Shown here piece by piece: positions 20,531 through 33,022 of a stretch of DNA of 64,000 nucleotides. Where the stretch lies: contig NC_083698.1 in the NCBI RefSeq assembly GCF_033118175.1, positions 73,935,001 to 73,999,000 on the forward strand. Reading direction: 5' to 3'. This stretch comes from Dama dama (taxonomy: Eukaryota > Chordata > Mammalia > Artiodactyla > Cervidae). A program made the position numbers and the translations under genes. Each line of letters starts with the position of its first letter. The stretch's first letter is position 1. The notes under the pieces were generated by a model that saw only the letters and a program-made list of their open reading frames with translations, was not told the DNA's origin and made no database searches.

Positions 20531-23115
20531 GTGATTTCTCATCTCTCACCAACCCACCCCGCCAAAAAGAGAGTTTTCAATGAGGTTTTCTAGCACTGAC
20601 AAGGTTTTTAATTGTTAACATCAGAATGCCAAGGGAGACAGACAAGCACTTCTGTCTGGTTACTCTACCCTAAATTTATGTTAAGTAGCTTCTTGGTCAC
20701 TCTCAAGTACTTAGAATTTTTTTTCTTCATTGTTTTATTTTCTTGTTTTAGTCACCAACTGTCTGCCTAATTGAAGATTCACAAAATAACTGCTTTAATC
20801 CAAACATTTCAAAAGCTTAAAACAACCACATTTTAGAGAATCTTACCTGTAGGTTTTATTAGTCTTGCAGGGGGACAAGATCTTCTGAGCACCAGAGCCT
20901 GCAAAACCCAGAAATCTGCCACTTTTGCTTTGGAAAGGCCAATTTAACCCCCTCAGTGTTATTAAGCTTAATGCAGTTATAATCAAGGATGTTCATCAGC
21001 TCTTTTCCTGCACTCTTAATATTCACTGAAGGGAAACTTCAAAAAGGTTATGCTTAAATATGCTGGTAGAGTATGAGGCCTTTCATCGTTGTTCTGTAGT
21101 TTGTTATTCCTGTTCTACAGTTTGTTTCTTTAAAAAATACTCTTTGAATAGAATATTAAGTGGAGAAGTCTTTCCCTGAGTGCAGTTTTTCCAGTGTGTT
21201 TGTTGATAAATATTACAATCTGTGGAGTCTTTTTTGTGCTGCTCTATTCTTTTAACAATTATGTGCTGTTCTGTTAACAGCTTTTACTTCCTTTCAGTGT
21301 TTGCTGGATTTTTTTCTTGCTGTGGCCAAACCATAGAAAACCCAAGTGGATCATCTGTTCTGAAGGAAAAGTAACAGTTTTTGTTAAAATTTGGATTAAG
21401 AGGCTTTCCTCTAGTATTATGTAGTGAAAAGGCCCTTCATTTCTATTTGAAAGTCACCATCTTGGGTACTTTTTTTTTCCAGTTAAGCATATTCAGTGTA
21501 TTTACTTCTTAATGCCTTCATGGCTGATTCTGAACAGGCCAGAATGCAGTCACTGTAGTAGGCATTGTCCATTCTTTTCTTGAATTGGTGCTGTATATGT
21601 GCAGCCCACTACTTCTTATGTATCCAGCAATCATTGTGCCTCAGCCATGGTCTCCCAGGAATGACCTTGAAGAAATCTTGGATAATATACATCATCATCA
21701 GAGGCAAAGGTGACTTTTTACCATCTGAGCAAATGCTCCAAGCCACCACTGGAGAAAGGGCTTCACTAGCATTGTAAGAATAATAGACTTATGAAAACAG
21801 CAGACAAGCAATCACAGCCCACAGATGGCAGGAGGACTCCCAGTCCTGCATTTACTAAATAAGATGCTGCCTGGTCTCCACTCACAGCAGTTTACATGAT
21901 ACTGGACTAGCAGAGTTCCAAGCAGTGGTGCGAAAATAATGTAGTAGGAGGGAGAGACCAGTTAGGAGGAATCCAAGAGGCCAGTCCAGTGGACTGGAGA
22001 CTCTATGGGCCTTGAGGTCTAAGATTTCAGATATGATGGAGACTGCCTTATAAACAGAAAGAACATGAAAAAAGGTCTCAGCAGAGAAAGTGTGAGCTAT
22101 GCTCCAGAAAGATGATCTGCCCTTTGGCCAATTAGCTGAAGATACAGTAAAAGCAAGCTCTGGACAGGTAAGGTGGCCAGTGTTAGCACTTTACATGCAG
22201 CTTATAGCCATCAGATTTTGGAGTAAGTATGTGATTCTACTGTTAAGAGACTGTGCCAAATTATACTGATAAGACCCGTATGACTCTCAGAAGTCAATTT
22301 ATCCCATTTTTCTAGATTTGGCTTCCCCCTACCTCTCTTCCTTCTAACCATTCACCAATCCAGGGATTTAATAATACCTGCTGAGACAAGGTTCTATCAC
22401 TTCCAGTTTTGGTAAAGTTGTATTCAGCAAAGATGAAACTAAATTACATCCACATGAAGAAGCTACCAGCGCTTGGCAAATAGTGGCCTCTCTCTCCTTC
22501 CTAGTGGAAAGGCCAGAGAAATGCTCTCTCAACAGCCCCTTTAGGGCTTTCTGAAGGCAAGCAACCTTAGGCTGTGGACTCTGGTGTTTTCAGCTTGTCC
22601 ATATTAAAGACATGAATCGATATGAATAAATACCCATCGGTTACCAGTCTTACAGGTGAGGCAGTGTTCCTGCTGCTTGTTTGGAGGCTTGGCCACAGGA
22701 GCCCTGATGATGGCGGCGGGGCATCAAGGAGGTGGTGAGAGGGTGAGGGAAAACCTCCAGGCGCCGCCCACAGGAGGACTCTCGACTCTTCAGGAACCCG
22801 TTCGGTTAAAAGTCCTGCCAGGAGTGTGTAAAGAGAAGCTGACGTTTTATGATCCAGGGTTCAAAAGTGGGAGATGAAAATGTTAGAAACATGTCTCAGA
22901 CACAGGTATGTATCATAGACCACATGTGGCACATTGAACACCTTTCGTTATTAAATAATGATCCTCCAAGGCAAAGGCAGAAGTTATTTTTCTGCCACCA
23001 CATAACCATTATACTTTTAAATTTGGCTACCATGTGTCAGTTACCTTGCAGTCTTAATATGAAGGTAATTTTTTACTTACAAATTTTTTGTATAAAATAA
23101 GAAACTATAAAACTA
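20531..23115. other. Unique intergenic DNA between converging genes
   Basis: I recognise no repeat or exon here. 22651-22860 stands out by a higher CpG count (words such as ggcggcggggc, caggcgccgcccac) and a 73-codon frame, but it has no known motif. Parts could be long 3'UTR or noncoding transcript. Confidence 0.4.
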
Positions 23116-23298
23116 TGGGCTTCCCTGATAGCTCAGTTGGTAAAGAATCCATCTCCAATTCAGGACACCCGGGTTTGATTCCTGGGTTGGAAAGATCCCC
23201 TGGAGAAGGGAAGGGCTACCCACTCCAGCATTCTGGCCTGAATTCCATGGACTTGGGTTCGCAAAGAGTGGACATGACTGAGTGACTTTCACGAAACT
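23116..23298 (+). mobile_element. Bov-tA SINE, slightly shortened
   Basis: Starts 'gggcttccctgatagctcag' and ends 'gacatgactgagtgactttca', with a shortened middle after 'cctgaattccatggac'. Confidence 0.9.
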
Positions 23299-23679
23299 AT
23301 AGAATTTTGCTACAGTCACAGAGACTGGCCTAAAGAAAATGTTAGCAAACTGAGTCTAGTGACATACAGTAGTGGTATATTGTATTTCTCACAAAGTGTT
23401 TTGGTGCCTTCCTTGCAGTGCCCTTCTCTATGGGGAGACTATACTTCCCTGCCAGCCCCTCAGTTCACCACGTCTTCTTTTTCTGTCTTCCTTAAAATCA
23501 GTAATGTTCCAGATGGCAGCTATTCCCAGGACCTGGGTGCTTGAATATAGATGACCCCAAATGAGACAGGTAGCCTGAATGAGAAATAAACCCTTCTAAG
23601 TCCTTACAACTGGGGACATTTTCACTCCAGCTTAACTGGACTTCTAACGGTGACTGAGAGGTCTATTTCAGAAATGGAA

Positions 23680-25700
23680 GGGTGGTATCATATTAGGAGA
23701 ACCACTAGTATAGTTCATCACATTAATAAAAAGCTAAGAAGGGAAGTATATATGCTAATTTTAAAAGATACAAAAAGGCATTTGACTAAAGTGTTCATAT
23801 TAAAAATGAGAATCAATGGATAATTCTTTTCTTAAAGGGGGTGTGTGTGTGTGTATACATTATATTCTCAAAGCCAACATCCTAATTGGGAAACTGGTAG
23901 AGGTTTTTTACAAGATAAGGATGCATTATATTGACTATTATTTAACACTGTATTGTATCCAGTACAATTAGATATTTTTTAAAAGGCCTAAAACATGAGA
24001 AAGAGTAATGCAGTTACTGTTTACATAGATGATTTTATATATCTGCAAAACCCAAGGCAATCCATGGGTCAGTACTGTGTATTTAGTAAATTATAAAACC
24101 AATATTCTTCACATAAATAATAATCAAAAGAAATAATGGAGAGCAGACAATGTTTAGAATCGCAAAAACTACTTAGGAAAAAACTTAGCAAGAAATCTGC
24201 AAAACTTAGATGTGCTAAAAAACACTCCCTGAGGTCCAAATGCAGAACTGAACAAAAGAAAAGACATGGTGTTCTTGGATGGCAAGATTGCTCACCATAA
24301 AGATGTCAGTTCTCCCTGACATCTTTATTAATTAAGTAGCTTGTCTAACTTTTAAAAGTCCCTAACATTTTTATTGGTGACTTTTAAAAGTTAGATAAGC
24401 TAATTAATTATAAATTCATTTGGAAGTAGAAATAAGCAAAGATGGCCAGGAAATCCCTGCAAAGGAAGAGCAAGGAGGGAAGGTAGTCACATCCATTCAA
24501 ACATATCTGTAAATACTGATGGTGTGCTGGCACATGAAGAGACAATGCAATGGAAACCTGGTTATGATAAAGCAGCTCTAAGGCAGAGACGGGGGGGAAG
24601 ATGTTTGAAAAATGATGTTGGAACAACCTGATAGCCATACACAGAAAAGATGAAATGGAATCCACTGCTCATCATACAAATTCTAATTGGAACAAAGATC
24701 TAAATATAAAAATGAAACCATCTAGGCACTAGCAAAAAAACATGGGTGAATTCTTTTATAACTCACAAGTGGAGAAACTTACCTAACCATGATTCATTGT
24801 AAAATAAGGGAAATTGACTATATAAAAACAAATTGCGTGTCTAAAAATACCAAAAGCAAAGCAAAAAGCAAATGATAAATGGGAAAATATTTACAGTTTA
24901 AATTACGAAAGTTTAATATCTCTAAGCTCTACAGTGAAAGTTGAGAAAATAGTAACCCATGGGGAAAATAGGCAAAAGATACTACAAATTCGCAGAGAAG
25001 AAATTCAGGTGACTCAAACATTTAAAAAAAATGGTCAGCCTCACTATTAAAAAGACTACAAATTCAAATTATAGGAAAATACCATTTTTCTTCTAGCAAA
25101 TGGGCAATAATCCTCAAATCTGAGAAACTGTTTTCTCAAAAGACTGTGGGTAAACAGGCATATTTAAATTGCTGGTTTGAAGACAAAAATGCACCACCAC
25201 CTGTAGAACGACATTTGATGCTGTCATGTACACTTACCATTCTATGCAGCAGTCCCACTGCACTAAGATTCTATCCCAAAGATATGCTGGCAAAAAAAAT
25301 ACAAAATGCCACCTTTGTACAGATTATTTAATGCAACATTGCTTGTAGTAGGAAAAAACTGTAAACAACCTGAATGTAACCCAACTATCCATCAATAGAG
25401 AATGGGTTAAATCAGTTTTGGGATTTCCTTATAACTGAGGAGTCTGTACTTGTGAAAAGGAATTTTACATATGCATGTTTATATGTATGTATATATTAGC
25501 TTCTACTTTCAAAAAGAAACAATGGAAGAATAAAGTCAGCAGCAGTAGTTACCTTTGGGGAAGTAAACAGCAAGGGGATCTTAGCAGGAAACAGGGATGG
25601 AAGCTGTAATTTCCACAACGTACCTTATCTTACAGTTGAGACTTTGAAACCATGCTATTTTGTTTTTACATAATTAAAAAATAAAACTGCAAAGAAAAAA
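23680..25700 (+). mobile_element. Old L1 LINE 3' half, decayed
   Basis: The + strand follows L1 ORF2 and 3'UTR order with many lesions: 'gttcatcacattaataaa', 'aaaaaggcatttgac', 'tggatggcaagattgctca', 'tggaacaacctgatagcca', 'ccaactatccatcaatagag', then a 3' end with 'aataaaactgcaaag'. A GT tract lies at 23840-23855. A double hairpin at 24297-24410 has replaced or rearranged the ORF2 sequence there. No long frame survives. Confidence 0.8.
24297..24410. repeat. Two abutting hairpins (inverted duplications)
   Basis: Hairpin 1: ATAAAGATGTCAG (24297-24309) and CTGACATCTTTAT (24316-24328), 13 of 13 pairing, 6-base loop. Hairpin 2 starts at the next base: arms 24329-24360 and 24379-24410, 30 of 32 pairing, 18-base loop. 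The left arm of hairpin 1 and the right arm of hairpin 2 look like L1-derived sequence. The inner arms look like reverse-complement copies of them. Confidence 0.9.
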
Positions 25701-25999
25701 AATCTTTAAAATTCTTTTGAAATATTTCTTCTCTATATGACTCATTTGTTAAAATATTTTTAGTGACTTTCTGCCTTAACATTCTTAGTGTGGGATATAT
25801 TCTCCTGGCAAAATGAAATCCCAAGAAATTTTAAACTACCACTGGTCTAGTGTTACTGTGTGTGTGTGCGCACACGCTCACACTCATTCACTGGAGACTT
25901 CCTCCTTTCCACAAACCTGGCGTTCATAATCTGAGGTGAATTTACTAATTTTCTCAGACCTAAAATACACAGAACCACTGTCAAGTCTAAGAAGCAAAA

Positions 26000-27780
26000 C
26001 CCCCCAGGAGGGACAAGATAGAGACCTTTTCCCTGTTCTTCCCATTAAGCATAGCTAAAACCCAGGATATTTATCAAAGCAACAGAAACAACCTGAAAAA
26101 TGAAAAGGCAGCAGACTGGCTAAGGACTTTGGACCCAAACAGTAACACAGCAATGAGTTCCTGTGTTTTCTTTTACCTCATTTTTCCCAGACTAGGTGCT
26201 GGTAAAACCAGCAGCCTCAAAACACCGATGGCAGAGATAACTAAAGCCAAGAAAAGCTGGCTTTCTCAAGCCAAAGAAGTTCCACACGGTAATTGCCAGA
26301 GATACCATGGATAAAAACGGCCCCAGCCTTCTCCTGTCAGCTGAGGCCGGGTGGAGAGCCTAGACTTCCTTACTCAGCTCTCATGAGGCTGCCCCTGGTC
26401 CTCTGCAGGGGTGGTGGCAGGCAGAGAAAGAGAAGGCTCAGTGGGGAGCTAGGCAGTGGGGAGCTAGGACTCCATCCCTGCCAAGGATATCCTCTCCCCA
26501 TCCCTGTGGCATCAATGGAGGCCACACAGGGAGCCAGCCCACCCTTCTACACCTACCCACCATTCTCATAGTGTCAATGAGGCCCATGTTCTTCAGACAG
26601 TAAACAGGTACCCTTAACCCCTGCCAGGGTGTCAAAGGAGGCCAAGTGGTGAACCTGGACCTTCACCCTACAACTGGCAGCAGTGAGGAGGCAGCATACG
26701 TACCCCCACTTTGCCCACCAGCATGGTGTCAGAGAAGACGTGCTGAAACAGAAGATTTAAACAACATCCACAGTCTTTTAACATAAAACCGAGTGTCCAG
26801 TATACAAGAGAAAATTGTATTTTTGTATACCAAGAACCAGGAAAATATCAACTTAAAAAGAAGGAAAGGATCAGGAAATTAGAAATTACCCAATCTGAAC
26901 CAAGAGAAAATAGTCCAAAAATAGTACATGTGAGTCTGTAATTAAAAAAATCCAGCATTCATGTCACTGGAATCCCAGGAGAGAAGATAAGGGTGGGGCT
27001 AAAAAAGCATTTGAAAGAATTAATGGCTGACAAGTTTTCAAATGTGGCAAAAGACATAAACCTATACCTTTAAGAAACTGGGTGAAACCCAAACAACGTA
27101 AACCTAAAGAAATTTATGATTAGACAAACTTCTGAAAAATAAAGGCAAAGAAAAAGCCCTGAGAGCAGCAAGACAGAAATACCACCTTACCTACCCTGGG
27201 AAGATAATCCAGGTGAGAGATGTCTCCTCAGAAACCGTGGAGGACAGAGAAACAGCACAGACTAAAAGAACTGTCAACTCTGAATTCTGTATCTGATACA
27301 ATTATTCTTCAGGAATGAAGGAAAAATAAAGACATTCCAGATGATGGAAAGCAAAAACAATCTGCTGACTAGACCTACCTTAAAAGAGTGACTAAGGGAA
27401 GTTCTTGAAATAGAAAGGAAATGCTTAAAAAAAAAAGTCTTAGAACATCAGGAAGGAAGAACGATAGAGCAAAAATATGGGTAAATATGATAAACTGTCC
27501 ATCTCTTGTGTTTTCTCAATTGTTTGATAGTGGAAACAAAACAGATAACATTGATATAATACTTTACCCAAACTGGTAAAATGTTGATACTAACCCATTT
27601 TTGTTGAGATTGAAGAGTTATGTATATAAATTGTGGTTATAAGAAACTACATGTGATAAAAGGGCATCTACATGAATGTCAGCCCCCTGGTTTTGTTATT
27701 TTACTACAGCTGCATGTGTCTGTACTATCTTGCCAACTCCCTGCAAGTCTCAAATTATTTCAAAACACAAAGTTTTTAAA
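26000..27780 (+). mobile_element. Old L1/HAL1-like element, decayed
   Basis: 26740-27420 follows the order of an old L1 or HAL1 ORF region: 'accaagaaccaggaaaat', 'agagagcagcaagacagaaa' type wording, 'gaaaccgtggagga', 'aactgtcaactctgaattctg', 'tcaggaatgaaggaaaaataaagacattcc'. 26000-26740 is more GC-rich and may be the 5' region, including a 15-bp tandem pair (CAGTGGGGAGCTAGG at 26439 and 26454). No intact frame. Confidence 0.6.
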
Positions 27781-28247
27781 GATGTAGGACGAGGACATAG
27801 AATATGTTGCTTTGAAGGGGGCACAGATGATGGATAATCCTTCCCTCCAGAGGGATTTCCACTCTCTGAGGATTAAACATCTCTCTTCCTAAGAATCTTG
27901 ATTTTTTTTCTTCTAGGTATATTTCTCTCACAATTTATTAGAAAGCTGGTCACTTTATAATATTGGAGAAAACTAACATGATACTAATTTTCATGAAAAC
28001 CCATCACAGTATATCAACAGTAAGAGAACATTTTTATGTAAAAAGTCATACTGTTGCTGGTAACATATTTAGTAAAAATAGTTTAGTTTTAGTAGATAAA
28101 AATTCACTTATTTTAATAAAAACTGTAAGAAGGAATGCAAAGTACTAAGATTCTTCTGCCATGTAAAATAAACTGCTCCCCAAAGGACTGTGTCAATATT
28201 GGTTTGAAATAGGAAAATCTCCTGTTTAAAATATGTTTAGATGACAA
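27781..28247. other. No gene seen
   Basis: AT-rich unique sequence. The short frames here have no recognisable motif. Confidence 0.35.
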
Positions 28248-28440
28248 TAGCCCGGGGGTTGGCAGACTTATTCGGAAAGGGGCCAGACAGTATCTATTTT
28301 AGGTTGATTAGGCCTTAGGATGTCTGTTGCAGCGACTCAACCCTGTGAATTTTCCTGTGAAAGCAGCTGCAGACAAATGTAAATGAACGGGCTGTGTTCC
28401 AAGAAAGCTTCATTTATCAAACACGCCACAGGGCATAAGG
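28248..28440 (+). mobile_element. Nonautonomous DNA-transposon relic (MER type, hAT-like)
   Basis: Shows 'ggggttggcagactta', 'ggaaaggggccagacagtatctattttagg', 'gtgaaagcagctgcagacaaatgtaaatgaacggg' and '...cttcatttatc', the order of a common mammalian short DNA-element repeat. A second copy of the same family is at 60622-60775. Confidence 0.7.
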
Positions 28441-29030
28441 CGCCAACCTCTGTACCAGCCTAGTCTCAGGATACTTATACTCCACTTATTAAAAAATGAT
28501 CCATCCACAATCTAGCTACACTGAAATAATTTTTAGGTATCATTATTTTGTGAACATTAGCTAAGATGTAGCCAGAAGTAGACTCGGCTGAAGTAAAAGC
28601 CCTAGAAAGCACAGTGATTCTATCCTGGTTCTGTCGGCAGCTGTAAGATCTCGGGCAATCACATATTTTGAGATTCTATCACTTCATCTCTACTTTGAGA
28701 GAATTAGAGGAGGGAGTGTTATTCATTCCTAATTTTGGTACTGTGAATGTCGGCAGAATTCCTTCCAGTCTTACCAACAAAACTTTAAATGAAGAGTTTC
28801 AGAAGAAAGGTACACTCCTTTTATCCAAAACAATAGCATCAAATTACAGCATACGCAGGAATAAAGTTAGCAAAAGGGTGTAAAAGGTCTCTACACTGAA
28901 AAATATTAATGTTGAGAAGAATTTAAGTGAAATAAGTAGGAATACACACTATACTGTTTTTTCTAGGTCCTTTACATTTTTGAACAATCTTAGAAGGAAT
29001 TGGAAGTCCTGTTGTACTTGACATCAGGAC
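28441..29030. other. No gene; weak MIR trace
   Basis: 28590-28700 carries a weak MIR-like order ('ggttctgtcggcagctgtaagatctcgggcaatcac'). A 71-codon frame at 28668 overlaps it and continues into unique sequence. I do not support it as a gene. Confidence 0.35.
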
Positions 29031-29227
29031 TTAAAAAGTTCTGACAAAAAGATAAGCAAATAGATTAATAAAACAGAAGAAAGTACATAAGTAGATCCAC
29101 AGACATATGGTCAGATGGTTTTAGACAGTGATGATAAAACAATTCAATGAGTAAAGGAAAATTGCTGTGACAAATGGTGCTGGAACAAACTAAATATTTA
29201 TCTGGAAAACAACAATATTTGACCCCT

Positions 29228-29344
29228 GTGTGTGTGTTAGTTGCTCAATCGTGTCTGACTCTGTGACCCCATGGACTGTAGCCCACCATGCTCCTCTGCC
29301 CATGGAATTCTTCAGGCAAGAATATTGGAGTGGGTTGCCATTTC
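29228..29344 (-). mobile_element. Short Bov-tA SINE with target duplication
   Basis: An antisense 5'-truncated copy. TGACCCCT occurs at 29220-29227 and 29345-29352, and the L1 reading resumes exactly after the second copy. Confidence 0.88.
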
Positions 29345-29638
29345 TGACCCCTACCTAATAACAAAGGGGAAAAATTTTTAATTCAAAGTGGATCATGGAC
29401 CTGAACACAAATGGTAAAACTGTAAAGCTTAGAAAAATATTCCTGACTTTGCGGTTGGTAAAGACTTCTTAAAGAGGACACAATGTATTAACCATAAAAC
29501 AAAAATTGATGAATTGGACTTCACTGAAGTTAAAAGCACCTTCTCACCACAAGACACACGAGAAAACAGACAACTTATGGAGGGAAAAAATGTCTACCAT
29601 AAATCTTACAAAGGACTTATACCCAGGACTACTATCTT

Positions 29639-29720
29639 TTTTTTTTTTTTTCATTTATTTTTATTAGTTGGAGGCTAATTATTTTACAATATTGTAGTGG
29701 GTTTTGTCATACATTGACTC
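29639..29720 (-). mobile_element. Very short L1 3'-end insertion
   Basis: Poly-T followed by 'catttatttttattagttgg' and '...gtagtgggttttgtcataca', the extreme 3' end of a bovine-type L1 in antisense. CTATCTT at 29632-29638 and 29721-29727 is a likely target duplication. It is the same family as the copy at 43769-43924. Confidence 0.85.
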
Positions 29721-30110
29721 CTATCTTAAAAGATTATCACTAGTCACTATCCAACTAAAAAGGACAAAAAATTGGTTCAAACACGTGAAATATTTGTTCA
29801 TTAGTCATCACAGAAATGCAGATTAGACCACCTTGAGACACCACTACATACCCATGAGAACGGCTAAAATAAAAGATGGCCAACACCAAATGTGAAGCAA
29901 CCAGAACTCTCATATTTTGTTGGCAGGAATGGAAATGAACAGTCACTTTGGAAATGGTCATTTTCTTAAAAAGATGGATACACAGCCATCTATCCTAGAA
30001 ATTCTATCTAAAAAGAATGAAAACGTGTCCATAAATAATTCCTAGGCAAGAATATCTATAGCAGTTTTATTCATATTAGACAAAACCTGAAACAGACCTG
30101 GGGTCCACAG

Positions 30111-31195
30111 AGAGATGGCTTTGCATGAACCGTGGTGTGTGCACACAGCACCTCGTGGAGACAAGAACACACTACTGATAGAGCTGCCTGTGTGGACGAG
30201 TCCCAAAGTCACCACACGGAGTCAGAGCCACACCAGGGGGACATGCCACATAATTTCCCTCTATACAAATCTATTCATTTGTCAAGCTCAAGAGAGGCTG
30301 CTATGGATTTAGAGCTGTACATTTTCATTACCTGTAAATTATATCCCCCCTCCTACAATAAAATAGCTAAGGCTCTTGAGGTTAACATTTTTAATCCAGC
30401 TCTTTTAGTTCTGTAACAAATTGAAGGTCAAGTGCTAAATGATCTTTCACAGTTTTGGCTATCTTATTTTTATCAGTCTAATTCAAAATCCTACAAGTGT
30501 GAGCTTAAAATGTATTCAGGCTTGGTTTGTTGGTACCTTGGAATGATCCATGTCGGTCTCCATGGAGCAGTGTTGGCTCAGGCCTCCGTGGACAGAGCCA
30601 CACAGCATTCACCTCTTGTCCGGCCATTCTCGTAGTGACCTCTTCTCTTATATGCTTTCTTCCAAACTGAGGTCCATAGGAAAAGCTTAAGATATACCAC
30701 AATTAGCATCTGACCTCTCTCTCTAACTACTGGAGAAAGCCATATTCTGCTTTTCAGGTGAAAACAACAAAATGGAACATTAGGACACAATTTCCCGATT
30801 GACTGAAACCACTTGTACATTTGGCATAATTCATAAACAACTCATCAAGCTAAAATATAATGTTGAATTTTATAATAATTAAAACTGGATTTCTAAACTG
30901 CATGGATAACTCAATAGTATAGTTTAGTCCTTTGTAAACTAGTGAAAAGAAAAAATTAACATGAACAGCTTTAGGTAAGTGCAGAGCTAGTTGGTAAGTA
31001 AAGTAATGGAAAGGTTTGGTCCAAAATTGTGAAGACTCTGAATGCTCTACTTATATCACAGAAACCAAAAAGTGTTGATATATCCCTTTACCAGTGTGCT
31101 TCTAAAGAAACTGTACAATTTCTCACTTCAGGACACAAAAGCAAATATTTAGGAAAAATATTAGCAAAATGTCCTATGAATTCAAACGGTTGACT
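30111..31195. other. No gene seen
   Basis: Unique AT-rich sequence with short frames on both strands. Nothing resembles a known exon. Confidence 0.35.
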
Positions 31196-31307
31196 TCACG
31201 CTATTGCTTCCACCACAGGCAGGCGTGATCTGGGCAGCTGGAGGGGGCTGAGGATGTTCTTGTTGAACTGAATGAAGCTTGACATACATTCAGAGCCATT
31301 CAGGTTT
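31196..31307 (-). other. Exon-like open segment, possible alternative 3' exon
   Basis: On the - strand, an acceptor-like CGCAG (31312-31308), preceded by a TACTAAT branch-point-like word, leads into an open frame NLNGSECMSSF...PLQLPRSRL...VVEAIA. It ends in TGA at 31198-31196. Codon choice looks protein-like, with many G/C third positions in AT-rich surroundings. It lies about 2.3 kb past the STK17A stop on the same strand. A donor leaving two bases of a codon, such as STK17A exon 6, would join it in frame. I do not recognise the peptide. It could be an unannotated exon, a retrocopy scrap or chance. Confidence 0.25.
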
Positions 31308-33016
31308 CTGCGACCCAGTAAAATAATTAGTACCGGGCTTTAAAAACAATAAAGCATTGTATAAACCTTACCTTTTAAATGCATTTCAGACCTATCAGAA
31401 AGATCAAAGAAACCTACCCTTATATGTTAAAGTAAAAATACGAGAATTTAAAAAAAAAAAGGCACAAAGGCAGCTAAGGACAGTAGTGTACTACAAGTGG
31501 CAAAGTGGCCAGCTAAAAGAAAATACATCATTTCTCTTTTACAAATACAGCAATTAAATGTATCCATTATGAATACAATTTTAAAACTGTTTGGGAAAAG
31601 TCTATAAACTGTAGTCCACATGATTCTGATTTTAAAACTGAACAAGTCCACCAAGTATAAAACTGCTTCATTCAAATAGTAGGTATTTTTTCTCACCTCC
31701 CTATTTTTGTCAGAGATATTTATAAAAATTTGACTAAAATTATTTTTTACCTCTTTTCAAGACTTACCTGAGACTTAGCATTGCGGCCGTGTGTTTTCAC
31801 TAAAAACTGCCACTGCAGCAGAATTTCCTCTTCCTCTTTCTAGAACTTGTTTAGAAACGCTTGTTTCTAGGAAACTGTACAAATCAATGTGCCAATTTAG
31901 TGAGAAAACAGTGCAACCTGAGGGTTCGAACTACCTAATCAGTTTCATCTGATGGTATTGGGACAACAGAGGCTGCAATGTTCACATGGGAGGACTGGGA
32001 GCCCACGCAGACCATGCATGTCCAAGTCCAGCCTGGTACCCTGCACAGACCTAAAGACAGACGGCTTGGTGCCCCTTCATCCTGAGCCTGACAACTGAGC
32101 AAGCAGGCTGGGAAGTGAGCCCTGTGTGATACCCCAGCAGACTGTGTAGGGACTGGCCTGAGTAGTTCACGGTACAGCGCACACGTGTGCACACGGCATG
32201 CGGGTCACAGGCAGGTTGCATTAACCTGACACTAGGACCTAACACAAGATAAACAAAGAGGCTCAGGCTGTTCCGTGTAAGAAGGATATTTAGTTGCTTT
32301 AAGTTACACAGCATCCACTTTTACATTTGCATTTTTAAAAATAGGAATTTACTGTTCACTGTGGGGCCCAGATACAACTGAAGTATTCAACCCTAAATAA
32401 ATGCTACTAAGTATATTCTAAGTCTTTTGGGGACAAGGAAGGGTACCCTCCCTAATGACAAAGTCTCCAAAGTCAAATTGCTTATGAACAAAGTAAAGGT
32501 TTATAAATATTCTGGCTTTTTGTAAATTTTCTCAATATAACTTGGGGGCTAATGTAACAGCAGAAATAGAGGCTCGATGGTCAGCATGAATATGCTTTGT
32601 TATTTCTTCTCCCGACACCTAGGGATTATATGAACAAAAACAGCATTATACCATCTTCTCACTGACCAAAGCACCACTGTGTTGATCCGATCATGTAAGA
32701 GGTGACTCTCCTAGAGGCCAAAGTGACAGACCTGTGCAGGGATGTGGCCTATGAAGGAAGGTGTGACGAAGGAGACATGGGCTGACACTGGTGGAATATC
32801 ACAGGATGACTTAACCTTGGCCTTGAAAACCGGAACCATTTCAGAGGTGAAAAATCACACCACTGTTACTAGTGATGTTGAAGAAAAACAAATTAGCCAG
32901 GGTTTTTCACTGATGGGGTGACAAGCATTAGAGAAAAAAACAGACAACAGAAGTCAAATTAAGTCAACATAAAGCAGTAATAAAATATAAAAATAAGACA
33001 TTTTTAAACTAGTGGA
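31308..33016. other. Unique sequence downstream of STK17A
   Basis: No repeat recognised. A TATATATATA run lies at 33120-33130 just beyond the interval. Part may be long STK17A 3'UTR if distal poly(A) sites are used. Confidence 0.35.
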
Positions 33017-33022
33017 TTTATT
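33017..33022 (-). promoter_or_regulatory. STK17A: Candidate STK17A poly(A) signal
   Basis: AATAAA on the - strand lies about 490 bases after the STK17A stop. Use is not shown, and longer 3'UTRs are possible. Confidence 0.4.

Larger units (their letters stand above)
29031..30110 (+). mobile_element. Old L1 ORF2 fragment carrying two later insertions
   Basis: The L1 order on + is clear: 'acaaatggtgctggaacaaa', 'caaagtggatcatggacctgaac', 'ttgatgaattggacttca', 'acaaaggacttataccc', 'ggaaatggtcattttc'. It is broken by a SINE (29228-29344) and by an L1 3' end (29639-29720). Confidence 0.85.

Noticed and set aside
24408..24665. 85-codon frame on the - strand after the double hairpin
   Set aside because: It is the antisense of a decayed L1 ORF2, with no independent support.
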